In this document: piece after piece, positions 1 to 7,667 of the stretch
Layout: the number at the start of each line of letters is the position of its first letter
Position numbering within the stretch: the stretch's first letter is position 1
From: DAOTVD01 sp034437075
Lineage (GTDB): Bacteria; Chloroflexota; Anaerolineae; Aggregatilineales; J027
Length of the DNA: 20,186 nt
Direction: 5' to 3'
Assembly: GCA_034437075.1 (NCBI GenBank)
Contig: DAOTVD010000106.1
Location: forward strand, 1-20,186
Made by a program: the position numbers and the translations under genes
Notes under the pieces: generated by a model
The model's input: the letters and a program-made list of their open reading frames with translations, nothing else
The model's database searches: none
Told to the model about the DNA's origin: nothing

Positions 1-678
1 TGCGGCAATATGGCCTTCGCGGTGACCGCCTTCGACAACATGACCGCGCTATCGCGTCGCAATGATGATCCGCAGCGCGCGTCCCGGCCATTCGACGCCG
101 AACGCGATGGCTTCGTGATGGCCGAAGGCGCCGCGATCCTGGTTCTCGAAGCGCTGGAACATGCCCAGGCACGCGGCGCGACCATTTACGGCGAATTACT
201 GGGCTATGGCATGACCTCCGACGCGCACCACGTCACCGCCCCGCCCGAGGATGGCTTTGGGGCCGCGCGCGCCATGAAGCTTGCGTTAGCGGATGCCCAG
301 CTTCAACCCCAGGACATCGGGTACATCAACGCGCACGGCACCAGCACACCGCTGAATGATGCGATGGAAACGCGCGCCATAAAGAAAACCTTTGGCGAAG
401 CCGCTTATGATATACCCATCAGTTCGACCAAATCCATGACGGGGCATATGCTCGGCACAGCAGGCGCCGCCGAAGCGATTTTCAGCCTGCAAGCCCTGGC
501 CGACGGCTACATCCCCCCCACGATTAACCTGGATACGACCGACCCGGCCTGTGATTTGGACTATGTGCCCCACCAAGGCCGCTCCGCAGACCTAGAATAC
601 GTCATGTCGAACGCATTTGGCTTCGGCGGGCATAATGTGGCGCTCATCTTTGGCAAAGGCCCGGCCAGCGATGGCTAA
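1..678 (+). CDS. fabF: Beta-ketoacyl-ACP synthase II, 3' part (5' end outside window)
   Basis: This is the C-terminal half of a FabF-type condensing enzyme, which elongates acyl-ACP with malonyl-ACP in type II fatty acid synthesis in the cytosol. The reading frame is already open at base 1 (C-G-N-M...), so the ATG at 10 is an internal Met and not the start. The nucleophile cysteine region lies upstream of the window. Visible family motifs are SRPFDAERDGFVMAEGA, the first active-site His in NAHGTSTPLND, the Lys and second His in STKSMTGHMLGTAGAAEA, and the C-terminal NAFGFGGHN loop. The final 8 bp overlap the start of fabH, which points to translational coupling. About 225 of the usual roughly 410 residues are visible. 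The FabF assignment over FabB rests on the overall motif wording and the fabH neighbour. Confidence 0.95.
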   Translation, partial: CGNMAFAVTAFDNMTALSRRNDDPQRASRPFDAERDGFVMAEGAAILVLEALEHAQARGATIYGELLGYGMTSDAHHVTAPPEDGFGAARAMKLALADAQLQPQDIGYINAHGTSTPLNDAMETRAIKKTFGEAAYDIPISSTKSMTGHMLGTAGAAEAIFSLQALADGYIPPTINLDTTDPACDLDYVPHQGRSADLEYVMSNAFGFGGHNVALIFGKGPASDG

Positions 679-1879
679 CTGGGGCAGCCATCCGCAATAC
701 GCTACCATCACGGGCTGGGGCAAGGCCATCCCCGAACGGGTGATGACGAATGTCGAACTGGAAGCCGTCGTCGAAACCAGTGATGACTGGATACAAAGTC
801 GCACGGGCATTGCCCAGCGCCGGATTGCTGCGGATGGCGAAACGACCACCGATCTGGCGTTTCTGGCGGCCAAGCGCGCGCTCTCGGTGGCGCGGATTCT
901 GCCCACGGAAGTGGAACTCATCATCGTGGCGACCTCCACGCCCGAGCACATCTTCCCTAGCACGGCTAGCCTGGTGCAAGACCGGCTGGGCGCCAACCGC
1001 GCGGGGGCCTTCGACCTCAGCGCGGCGTGTTCCGGTTTTGTGTATGGGCTGGATATGGCTGCGGCCAAAATCCGCGCGGGGGATATACAAGTAGCGGTTG
1101 TCATCGGCGCGGAAACCATGAGCCGCATTCTGAACTGGGCCGACCGCGCCACCTGCATCCTGTTTGGGGATGGCGCGGGGGCCGTGGTGCTGCAAGCGCG
1201 CACCGAGCCCGGCGGCCTGCTGGCGAGTGTCTTGCGTTCGGATGGCGCCGGGTGGGATTTGCTCGGCGTGCCGACATTGGGCAGCCGCGAAGCCTATTTG
1301 CTGGCCCGCGCAGATGAGTATAACGAGGCCATCGGGCGCCCGGCTTACGAACTGCATCGCCTGCACATGAACGGGCGCGAAGTCTACAAGTTCGCGACGC
1401 GCGTCGTCGCTGAAAGCATCCGCGAAACCATGGCCCGCGCCCAATTGCAGATTGCAGACATCGACCTAATTATCCCGCACCAGGCCAACCAGCGCATTAT
1501 GGATCACATCGCCAAACAGCTAAAACTGCCGCCCGAGCGCGTCTTTAGTAATGTGGCGCACTATGGCAATACCTCCGCCGCATCTATTCCGATTGCGCTG
1601 GCCGAAGCGATTGAAGCCGGACGCCTGGCACCCGGCGATCATGTGGTGCTGACGGGCTTTGGCGGCGGCCTCACCTGGGCGACTGTGCTGCTGCGCTGGG
1701 ATGCCGAACCCGGCACTACCAGCCAGATTAACGACTTGCGCCAACGCGCAATCTATTGGTATGCCCAACAGCGACGCCGCCTCTTGCGAAATTGGCGCAG
1801 GGCCTCCCGTTGGTTTGGATTGCGGGGTAACCCGACCATGCGCGGATTGCGTAACCGCCTGCGGCGCGAAAAGTGGTAA
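671..1879 (+). CDS. fabH: Beta-ketoacyl-ACP synthase III with basic C-terminal extension
   Basis: FabH condenses acetyl-CoA or another short acyl-CoA with malonyl-ACP to start type II fatty acid synthesis. I chose the ATG at 671 over the in-frame ATG at 617. The encoded sequence then begins MANWGSHPQYATITGWG, matching the normal start of the fold, and overlaps the fabF stop by 8 bp. The catalytic triad is complete: Cys120 in DLSAACSGF, His270 in IIPHQANQR, and Asn300 in HYGNTSAASIP. The acyl pocket motifs ETSDDWIQSRTGI and LFGDGAGAVVL are present, as is the terminal GFGGGLTWA. The family usually ends about 10 residues after that motif, near residue 345. This protein continues for roughly 55 more residues to 402, with a very Arg- and Trp-rich tail. 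The tail could bind membrane or nucleic acid, but nothing identifies its role. Confidence 0.95.
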   Translation: MANWGSHPQYATITGWGKAIPERVMTNVELEAVVETSDDWIQSRTGIAQRRIAADGETTTDLAFLAAKRALSVARILPTEVELIIVATSTPEHIFPSTASLVQDRLGANRAGAFDLSAACSGFVYGLDMAAAKIRAGDIQVAVVIGAETMSRILNWADRATCILFGDGAGAVVLQARTEPGGLLASVLRSDGAGWDLLGVPTLGSREAYLLARADEYNEAIGRPAYELHRLHMNGREVYKFATRVVAESIRETMARAQLQIADIDLIIPHQANQRIMDHIAKQLKLPPERVFSNVAHYGNTSAASIPIALAEAIEAGRLAPGDHVVLTGFGGGLTWATVLLRWDAEPGTTSQINDLRQRAIYWYAQQRRRLLRNWRRASRWFGLRGNPTMRGLRNRLRREKW

Positions 1880-1915
1880 GTTCACAAGAAATCATCAACT
1901 CCATGAGGAACCAAT

Positions 1916-2503
1916 ATGAGCAAACGCGGTAAGAAGCGACGCCCCGAGCTTGACCTGGATGAGCTACTCGATGATCCGGAAGATTGGCTCGAAGATCGCT
2001 TTGAGGGCCTGTCGCGTACAGCCACGGGTCTGCTGTTGCTCGCAGGCAGCATTACCATCTTGCTGTTCGTGGGCATCGCGCTGACTGCTGGCGTCGGCTT
2101 TGTGCTATTCGAAATCGTCTCCCCTCGGTTGGATACAGCCCCTCATCAACATCGCCTGCGCGTGGTCGGCCATCATTGGACGCATGAAATCATCATCGAA
2201 ACCTATACCCAAGATGGCGAATGGGTCTATGCAGATTCGACCATCGCCCAGGGCGACGCGCGCGATGATGAACTCGGCTGGCGTGACCCCGGTATCACCC
2301 CCTGCCCCGAAGATGCCCTAGAACCAGGTTGCCAACGCATCCATGACCAGGTGGCGACGTATCGTGTCCGTTTACAAGCCCCCAGTGGCGAGCAACTCGT
2401 GTGTGTGGTGCCGCGCGAAACCTGGCAGCAAACACCCTTACAAGCGGTCTTCCGCGCGGAGGTCGGGCGCGAATGCGCAACACTAGAACCTGAACACGCC
2501 TGA
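1916..2503 (+). CDS. Hypothetical single-pass membrane protein
   Basis: I do not recognise the family. The 195-residue product begins with a short basic stretch (MSKRGKKRRPE), then an acidic segment rich in Asp, Glu and Leu (about residues 11-30). One clear hydrophobic helix follows at about 38-67 (LLLLAGSITILLFVGIALTA and beyond), and the rest is a soluble domain of about 125 residues. By the positive-inside rule the basic N-terminus is cytoplasmic and the C-terminal domain is outside. That domain has four cysteines (in TPCPED, EPGCQR, LVCVV and GRECA), which could form two disulfides in an extracytoplasmic setting. A Shine-Dalgarno-like GAGGA lies about 6-7 nt before the ATG. The gene sits 36 bp after fabH and 12-18 bp before the next gene, so it is probably co-transcribed with both. 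Confidence 0.8.
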   Translation: MSKRGKKRRPELDLDELLDDPEDWLEDRFEGLSRTATGLLLLAGSITILLFVGIALTAGVGFVLFEIVSPRLDTAPHQHRLRVVGHHWTHEIIIETYTQDGEWVYADSTIAQGDARDDELGWRDPGITPCPEDALEPGCQRIHDQVATYRVRLQAPSGEQLVCVVPRETWQQTPLQAVFRAEVGRECATLEPEHA

Positions 2504-2521
2504 TGGTAACTAGATTTGACT

Positions 2522-4663
2522 ATGCGAAGCTTATCTGCCGCCAGCTTAACGACCGTCGTGCTTCTGGGGATTGCCGGGCTAGTGGCTTTCAATTTGGCGC
2601 ATTATCCCCTGGCCAATGGGCGCGACGAAGCCGACCATTTGCGTTTGATCCACCACTACGCGGCCACATCTAGCCCGCCCACCCTGCCAGATGATCTGGC
2701 AAGCGCCAGCATCCAAGGGCATCAGCCCCCGCTCTACTACACACTGACCGCGCTGTTGCTGCGCCTGGGCGTGCCCGATCCCGTCCCGCCGGGTGGTTTC
2801 GTCGAAAATCCGTTTCTATTACGCGACAACTACAACCCCGATTTACCCGCCTATAACCGCGTCTTTATGGTGCATTTTTGGCGTGTGGACGCCCCCGCCG
2901 CGCGGGGCATGCTGATCTTGCGTTTTTTCTCCGTAGCGTTGCATTTGCTGGCGTTGGCGTTCATCTGGCGCGCAGCGCACGATCTGCTGCCCCCGGATGT
3001 TGCGCGCTGGGCCGCGCCGCTCGCTCTGGCTTTTATCATGCTCACGCCCAGCTTCGCGCGCACTGCCATCACCGTGAATAACAATGCCTTACTTTTTTTC
3101 TGGGGCGCGGTCTGGTTAGCCGGTTGGGCGCGCATCTACCGCCACGGTTGGACACCCCGCCGCGCGATTGGGTTAGGCCTTGTACTTGGCCTGGCCGCGC
3201 TAACCAAAGTTTACGCCTTGCCTCTGTTCGCGACCGTGCCTATTCTGGCCGGGGTCAGCGGCGGCAGGGGACGGTGGCGCTATAGTCTCATCATCCTGGG
3301 CCTGGGAATGCTCATCGGCGGGCCATGGTATGCGCGCAATCTGGCCCTTTACGATGACCTCACCGCCGCCAACATCACCGAAGATTTGCTTGACTCACGG
3401 CGTGCTCAACCTTTCGGAATACCGGATGTGGCCCAAGAGCTATTTACCTGGCCAGGCGAACTCTGGCTAGAAAGCTGGCTTATCTTGAACGACACCACCA
3501 CGCGCGACATCGCCAACGGCCTGGGGGTCATTTTGCTGACGCTCGCGCTGGTAGGTTGGGGTTTGGCCTTGCGTCACGCCTGCGCGGATGTCCGCAGCGC
3601 GATTCTGTTGGGCGTACTGTGGCTGGTGGGGTTGGGCGGGGTTGTGTTGGCAGCAGCCCGAAATCTACACGGGGCCTATTCCCCTCCGCTGCTGCTGGCA
3701 ACGCTCCCCGCCGGGGCGCTCGGTCTGAGCGCAGGATGGCTGTACCTGGCCCCTCAGCGGCGCGGATTGCTGGCCTGGGGCGCGCTGACGATCATCCTGG
3801 CGACGAGCATCCTTTTTCAGGCGTACCGCGTCGCGCCGCTGTATGTGACACCGAACACGGTCACAACCCAGGGAGAGCCCTTCACTTTTGAAAACGGGGT
3901 TCGACTGACCGCCTATCATCTGCCACCCGGCCCCTACGCCCCCGGTCAGTGGATTTATGCGCAACTGTGCTGGGCCGCTACCGAAACAATTGACACTACC
4001 CCGCGCACGACCTTCAGCGCTCAGCTTGTCGCCGGGGATGGAACGCGCGCGGCCATTCAGGATGGTTACCATCTCTCTGGGCGGTTTCCGGCGGCAGTAT
4101 GGCGCCCTAGTGACGCTTTTTGCGAACGTGTTCCCTTGCGCATCGCACCGCACAACCCCACCCCCCGCGCTTATGATCTGGTCGTAAGCGTTTATGACCT
4201 GGACGACGGCCCGGTGCCTTACGTTTTGCCGGATGGACGCACCGAAACACTCGTACCGCTGCTACAGCGCGCGGTCATCGCGCCAGATGATGCGCCCCCA
4301 GGGGAAACTATCGCCCAAGCGGATGATTGGGCACGTTTAACCCAACTGGATATCACCCGCGAAAACGACACCCTCGCTTTGGACGTCGCCTGGGCCGCCA
4401 TCGGCACGGCCCCCGGTCGCTATCATGTATTCATCCATGTGCTAAATGCCGATGGCGAGCGCATCGCGCAAGCAGATATGCCCCCCTTCGGCGGGCGTTT
4501 CCCCACGGATTTATGGGCGCGCGGCGCATATTTTACGACACGTTACGCTGTACCCGCCCCCGCTGAGGCCGAGAGCATCGCCTTCGGGCTGTACGACTTG
4601 CAAACGGGGCGGCGCGCGATCTGGCAAGACGGGGCCGACGCCCTGCGCATCCCCCTAGCTTGA
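2522..4663 (+). CDS. Polytopic ArnT/PMT-like membrane protein with C-terminal beta domains
   Basis: The first 450 or so residues hold roughly ten hydrophobic helices. The first large extracytoplasmic loop carries NGRDEADHLRLIHHYA and later HQPPLYYTL. That pattern (acidic pair plus His, then HQPPLYY) is typical of the C-type glycosyltransferase fold of PMT/ArnT/DUF2142 proteins, which transfer sugars from polyprenyl-phosphate donors outside the membrane. A later TVNNNALLFFWG segment also fits. From about residue 455 the protein is soluble and beta-rich. It appears to contain two beta-sandwich modules, in which phrases such as FPAAVWRPSDA and FPTDLWARGAY recur at comparable places. The usual start could be this ATG or the TTG two codons upstream at 2516; neither has a strong ribosome site. 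Substrate and donor cannot be read from the sequence. It is probably the last gene of the fabF-led run. Confidence 0.75.
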   Translation: MRSLSAASLTTVVLLGIAGLVAFNLAHYPLANGRDEADHLRLIHHYAATSSPPTLPDDLASASIQGHQPPLYYTLTALLLRLGVPDPVPPGGFVENPFLLRDNYNPDLPAYNRVFMVHFWRVDAPAARGMLILRFFSVALHLLALAFIWRAAHDLLPPDVARWAAPLALAFIMLTPSFARTAITVNNNALLFFWGAVWLAGWARIYRHGWTPRRAIGLGLVLGLAALTKVYALPLFATVPILAGVSGGRGRWRYSLIILGLGMLIGGPWYARNLALYDDLTAANITEDLLDSRRAQPFGIPDVAQELFTWPGELWLESWLILNDTTTRDIANGLGVILLTLALVGWGLALRHACADVRSAILLGVLWLVGLGGVVLAAARNLHGAYSPPLLLATLPAGALGLSAGWLYLAPQRRGLLAWGALTIILATSILFQAYRVAPLYVTPNTVTTQGEPFTFENGVRLTAYHLPPGPYAPGQWIYAQLCWAATETIDTTPRTTFSAQLVAGDGTRAAIQDGYHLSGRFPAAVWRPSDAFCERVPLRIAPHNPTPRAYDLVVSVYDLDDGPVPYVLPDGRTETLVPLLQRAVIAPDDAPPGETIAQADDWARLTQLDITRENDTLALDVAWAAIGTAPGRYHVFIHVLNADGERIAQADMPPFGGRFPTDLWARGAYFTTRYAVPAPAEAESIAFGLYDLQTGRRAIWQDGADALRIPLA

Positions 4664-4690
4664 TGTGCCTCTTTAAGCGACAATGGGACG

Positions 4691-4719
4691 TTGACAACGG
4701 GCTTATATTGATGACTAAA
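4691..4719 (+). promoter_or_regulatory. Candidate sigma70-type promoter for the glutamine cyclotransferase gene
   Basis: A perfect -35 hexamer TTGACA (4691-4696) is followed after 17 nt by ACTAAA (4714-4719), a weak -10 with three of six consensus bases. It lies in the 79-bp gap between two same-strand genes and would give a leader of about 17-18 nt before the ATG at 4743. The spacing and the perfect -35 are seen directly; promoter activity is inferred. Confidence 0.35.
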
Positions 4720-4742
4720 CGAACAGAAAGTGACACATCCGC

Positions 4743-5558
4743 ATGCATGGTTCTAAATTTGCTCTGCTTTTACTCCTGACGATCCTAATGGCCTGGCCTT
4801 TGGCCGCACTCTATGCCCAGCCTGACGACGACGCACCCCCAGAGCGCCTGCGCGTTGAGGTGCTCAATACCTACCCCCATCAAACAGACGCCTGGACCCA
4901 AGGGCTCGAATTACATAATGGTCTGCTGTATGAAAGCACGGGCCGACGCGGGGCCTCCACCTTGCGCGAAGTTGACCCCCAAACGGGCGAGGTCTTGCGC
5001 GGCCTGGCCTTGGCCGATGCCTATTTCGGCGAGGGACTCACGCGCGTAGACGATGAACTCATCCAACTCACTTGGACAGCGGGCATCGCGTTCGTTTACG
5101 ATTTCGAAACCTTCGAACGCCGCGCGGCCTTTTTCTACGCCACTGAAGGCTGGGGGCTGTGCTACGATGGCGAAAATCTATACATGAGCGACGGCACCAG
5201 CACGCTTTACGTCCGTGAAACGCGCCGCTTTCAGATTATTGACCAAATCACCGTAACGCTGGAGGGCCAACCGCGCAACATGCTCAACGAACTGGAATGC
5301 GCGAACGGCCAGATTTACGCCAACGTCTGGCAGACGGATGAGGTCGTCATCATCGACCCCACCACAGGACGCATTACAGGCGTGATTGACGCCAGCGGCC
5401 TGCTCACCGACGCCGAGCGCGCCAATCTGGGCGCCAATCCCGACACGGGCGCGGTGCTCAACGGCATCGCTTATGACGCTGAAAACGATGTCTTTTTCAT
5501 CACGGGTAAGCTATGGCCGACTATGTTCGAAGTCCGCTTCGTGCCTGCTGAGGATTGA
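4743..5558 (+). CDS. Secreted glutaminyl-peptide cyclotransferase (plant/bacterial beta-propeller type)
   Basis: The enzyme converts N-terminal glutamine of peptides to pyroglutamate with release of ammonia. The 271-residue product starts with a signal peptide (MHGSKFALLLLLTILMAWPL, probable cleavage after AALYA), so it acts outside the cytoplasmic membrane. The mature part shows family landmarks in order: DAWTQGLE (the FTQGLE motif of papaya-type enzymes with Trp for Phe), LLYESTGRRG, YFGEGLT, LTWTAGIAFVYD, EGWGLCYDG with YMSDGTSTL, LNELECANGQIYANVW, and the closing LNGIAYD with FFITGKLWP. These repeats fit the five-bladed propeller of this family, which is unrelated to the zinc-dependent animal enzyme. 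Length is normal. The ribosome site is weak. The stop lies 4 bp from the stop of the convergent tatD gene, with no terminator hairpin between them. Confidence 0.9.
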   Translation: MHGSKFALLLLLTILMAWPLAALYAQPDDDAPPERLRVEVLNTYPHQTDAWTQGLELHNGLLYESTGRRGASTLREVDPQTGEVLRGLALADAYFGEGLTRVDDELIQLTWTAGIAFVYDFETFERRAAFFYATEGWGLCYDGENLYMSDGTSTLYVRETRRFQIIDQITVTLEGQPRNMLNELECANGQIYANVWQTDEVVIIDPTTGRITGVIDASGLLTDAERANLGANPDTGAVLNGIAYDAENDVFFITGKLWPTMFEVRFVPAED

Positions 5559-5562
5559 TGCC

Positions 5563-6372
5563 TTAGTCGCGCAATTGACTATCCGAAAGTGCAAAGAGGG
5601 CACGCGCGTTGGCGGTTGTCTGCGCGGCGAAGTCCTCGGGCGCAACGTTGCGCAAAGCCGCCAGTCGCTCAGCCACGAGTGCAACATAAGCGGGCTCGTT
5701 GCGCTTCCCACGATGAGGCTGCGGGGTCAGAAAAGGGCCGTCCGTCTCCACCAAAATGCGATTATCCGGCACACGCGCGGCAATGCGGCGCAAATCCTCC
5801 GCGTTTTTGTAGGTCACGGGGCCAGTAAAACCCAGAAAAAAGCCCGCCGCTATCGCTCGCTCGGCGTACTCCGCTGGTGCCGAGAACGAATGCAGGACGC
5901 CAGGCCGCGCGTGCAAGGGTTCTGGCAGGCTCGCCGCCCAATCTTCAAGGATGGGCAACACATCCGCGCTGGCCTCGCGATTGTGGATGATGACGGGCAG
6001 ACCAAGCTCAGCGGCCAAGGCCAGTTGATCTTCAAAAGCGCGCCGCTGCACGGCCTTGGGGGATTTATCCCAGTGATAATCCAAGCCGATTTCACCAATC
6101 GCGACCGCGTTCGTCTCCTGAACGAATTCGCGCAAGGTGCGCAGATGCGCCGGGCCGTGCCAGTCCGCCGTGCTGTTGGGATGGATACCCACGGCCATAA
6201 ACAGCCCGTTATGTTCGCGCACCAGGCGCCGCGCCCGGCGCAGGCTCTCCATATCCACCCCAGGGATAATCAACTGCCGAATGCCCGCCGCGCGGGCGCG
6301 CGCCAATACCGTCGCTCGGTCGGCATTGTATTTGTGAAAGTCGATATGGCAATGCGTGTCGATAAGGTGCAT
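5563..6372 (-). CDS. tatD: TatD family metal-dependent hydrolase (DNase)
   Basis: This is a TIM-barrel amidohydrolase-type nuclease of the TatD/YcfH family, thought to act on DNA ends in the cytosol. All metal ligands are visible: His7 and His9 in DTHCHIDFH, Glu94 in GEIGLDYHW, His130 in PVIIHNREA, His161 in GVLHSFSA, and Asp211 in VETDGPFL. The length of 269 residues is typical. An in-frame extension to 6471 exists, but it runs through the repeat insert and adds nothing family-like, so MHLIDTH at 6372 is the start. There is no strong Shine-Dalgarno. The 37 bp carrying this start codon are an exact copy of the 3' end of the upstream methyltransferase gene plus spacer. tatD therefore probably once followed that gene by only 11 nt and has since been separated from it by an insertion. 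Confidence 0.93.
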   Translation of the reverse strand: MHLIDTHCHIDFHKYNADRATVLARARAAGIRQLIIPGVDMESLRRARRLVREHNGLFMAVGIHPNSTADWHGPAHLRTLREFVQETNAVAIGEIGLDYHWDKSPKAVQRRAFEDQLALAAELGLPVIIHNREASADVLPILEDWAASLPEPLHARPGVLHSFSAPAEYAERAIAAGFFLGFTGPVTYKNAEDLRRIAARVPDNRILVETDGPFLTPQPHRGKRNEPAYVALVAERLAALRNVAPEDFAAQTTANARALFALSDSQLRD

Positions 6373-6405
6373 AAATTCTGCGATTAGCTTTCGTAACTGT
6401 TGGGC
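6369..6405. repeat. 37-bp direct repeat, copy 1 (at tatD start)
   Basis: This is a perfect 37-bp match to 6618-6654, 249 bp away; the flanking bases differ on both sides. Read on the minus strand it contains the last six codons (PNSYES) and stop of the methyltransferase, 11 nt of spacer, and the ATG plus one base of tatD. Confidence 0.95.
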
Positions 6406-6617
6406 TAATAGGCTTCTATTCTCTGGTCGCAAGTCTAAGGCTTTTCCAGAAAAATAATTACCCCTCCCCATCCCCCTCCCCGAATTCAGGGAGGGGCTAT
6501 TATGCGCACGAGTAAGTTCTCCCCCTGAATTCGGGGGGAGCTAGAGGGGGGTAAAATCAAGACGGTATCCTTTTCGACAAAAGCAAGCGGCATAGTTAAA
6601 TACTTGGAAAAGCCTAA
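6406..6617. mobile_element. 212-bp MITE-like palindromic insert between duplicated 37-bp flanks
   Basis: The segment lies exactly between the two copies of a 37-bp direct repeat and has no credible coding potential. Its core (6458-6554) is a large imperfect palindrome. The left arm TTACCCCTCCCC... at 6458-6498 pairs with the right arm at 6515-6554. Each arm also carries its own small palindrome around GAATTC (CCTCCCCGAATTCAGGGAGG and CTCCCCCTGAATTCGGGGG). Near the edges a 14-bp inverted pair with one mismatch occurs, CTAAGGCTTTTCCA at 6435-6448 against TGGAAAAGCCTAAG at 6605-6618. The right one touches the direct repeat, while the left one is 29 bp inside. The form fits a non-autonomous element that duplicated its target. 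A 37-bp duplication is long for most transposases, so recombination-mediated origin is an alternative. Confidence 0.6.
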
Positions 6618-6654
6618 GCATAAATTCTGCGATTAGCTTTCGTAACTGTTGGGC
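6618..6654. repeat. 37-bp direct repeat, copy 2 (at methyltransferase 3' end)
   Basis: This is an exact copy of 6369-6405. Here the unit is attached to the intact methyltransferase gene. It leaves an orphan tatD-type ATG at 6619-6621 (minus strand), which now reads into the insert and stops after a couple of dozen codons. Confidence 0.95.
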
Positions 6655-7535
6655 AGCCATTCGCGCCAACGCCACATCAGGTTATGCAAAACCCAACGCC
6701 GCGCACGGCGCACCCCATGCAGCGTGGGGTAGGAATACGGCGCGGTATACAGGCCCTGTATCTGGCCTTTAGAAACGTCAATCTGGCGCTCTGGTTCGCG
6801 CACCCGCGCATGGAAAAACGCCTTTAGACGCTGTTGGTTGTGGCCCAACAAGCTCGACCAAGGCTCTAGTTCTGGCGGCGGGTCATTATGCACGGTCAAC
6901 AGCACATCAAAACCAGCCAGATCAAGGGCGCGCTCGATGCTCTCAACCGTCAGCCACAACACCAGGCGCCGATCCAAACTGCCGATACCCAACGACCCGG
7001 TGCGCGTGACGTATTCTAGCGCCCGGCCCTGGAAGGGCACACCATCCAGGGTAACGGTTGTTAAGTCGCTGAGGTGATTAATCTGAGAACGTTCGGCGCC
7101 ATCCAAAGTCAACGGCGCAATTTGGGTTTCCATCAACAAATCGCCACCGCAAATATTACGCACTCGTTTTAGATGATTAAACGGATTCTGAAGATGGTAG
7201 AGTAATCCAAAATGCAAGACCACATCATATTTAGGCAAGTCGTAAGTATCGATGCGGCGCACATCATAGTTCGCAAAGCGCACCCGGTCAGCTACGCCCA
7301 AGATAGTGGTGGCCTGCTGGCCCCTCGCGATTAGTTCATCACGCCCTTCAACACACAAGACCTCCCGCGCACCATGCGCCGCCGCCGCATAGCCTTCAAA
7401 GCCATCGGCGGCCCCCAGGTCAATAAACGCTTTACCTTCGATGCCCGTCAAATGCTGAATGATGGCTGTACGATAGGTGTGGTCATAACGTTTTTCACCG
7501 TTGATGTCAAAACTGCGTAGCGTTTCTGTATCCAT
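6633..7535 (-). CDS. Class I SAM-dependent methyltransferase
   Basis: The 300-residue product has a Rossmann-type SAM site: motif I KAFIDLGAADGFEG (about residues 35-48), an acidic motif II VLCVEGRDE (59-67), and VVLHFGLLYHLQNPFNHL (about 105-122). That last stretch resembles the YHLxxP segment of DUF1698/CmoB-like and sugar- or lipid-directed methyltransferases. The C-terminal 150 residues match nothing I recognise, and the acceptor is unknown. I chose MDTETLRSF at 7535 over longer in-frame starts at 7574 and 7763. A good minus-strand promoter has its -10 at 7573-7578, so longer forms would begin in or before the promoter, and the longest would overlap the divergent gene at 7668. The last codons lie inside the 37-bp direct repeat. 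It probably formed an operon with tatD before the insertion. Confidence 0.82.
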   Translation of the reverse strand: MDTETLRSFDINGEKRYDHTYRTAIIQHLTGIEGKAFIDLGAADGFEGYAAAAHGAREVLCVEGRDELIARGQQATTILGVADRVRFANYDVRRIDTYDLPKYDVVLHFGLLYHLQNPFNHLKRVRNICGGDLLMETQIAPLTLDGAERSQINHLSDLTTVTLDGVPFQGRALEYVTRTGSLGIGSLDRRLVLWLTVESIERALDLAGFDVLLTVHNDPPPELEPWSSLLGHNQQRLKAFFHARVREPERQIDVSKGQIQGLYTAPYSYPTLHGVRRARRWVLHNLMWRWREWLPNSYES

Positions 7536-7572
7536 AGCCGTTTTCGTTTTGAGTTTGCCGAAATCGCACCCC

Positions 7573-7600
7573 ATTATAACCCGCGTTCGGTGCAATGTAA
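7573..7600 (-). promoter_or_regulatory. Candidate promoter for the methyltransferase gene
   Basis: On the minus strand TTACAT (7595-7600) is followed after 16 nt by a perfect TATAAT (7573-7578). Transcription would start near 7566 and leave a leader of about 30 nt before the ATG at 7535, which supports that start codon. The element sits in the 132-bp divergent region between this gene and the small membrane protein gene at 7668. Confidence 0.5.
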
Positions 7601-7667
7601 CCCTATCCCCACTTTCGGTAGAACGGTACAATAGCCCTCTGATTATAGCATTGAACAAAACCTCACT

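Noticed and set aside
644..1444. 266-codon minus-strand frame inside fabH
   Set aside because: It is an antisense shadow in a G+C-rich gene with a complete catalytic triad on the sense strand.
5386..6387. 333-codon plus-strand frame across the cyclotransferase end and tatD
   Set aside because: It lies in other frames of two well-supported genes and shows no family motif.
6373..6471. N-terminal extension of TatD by 33 residues
   Set aside because: The extension runs through the direct repeat and the insert; the TatD fold begins at MHLIDTHCH (6372).
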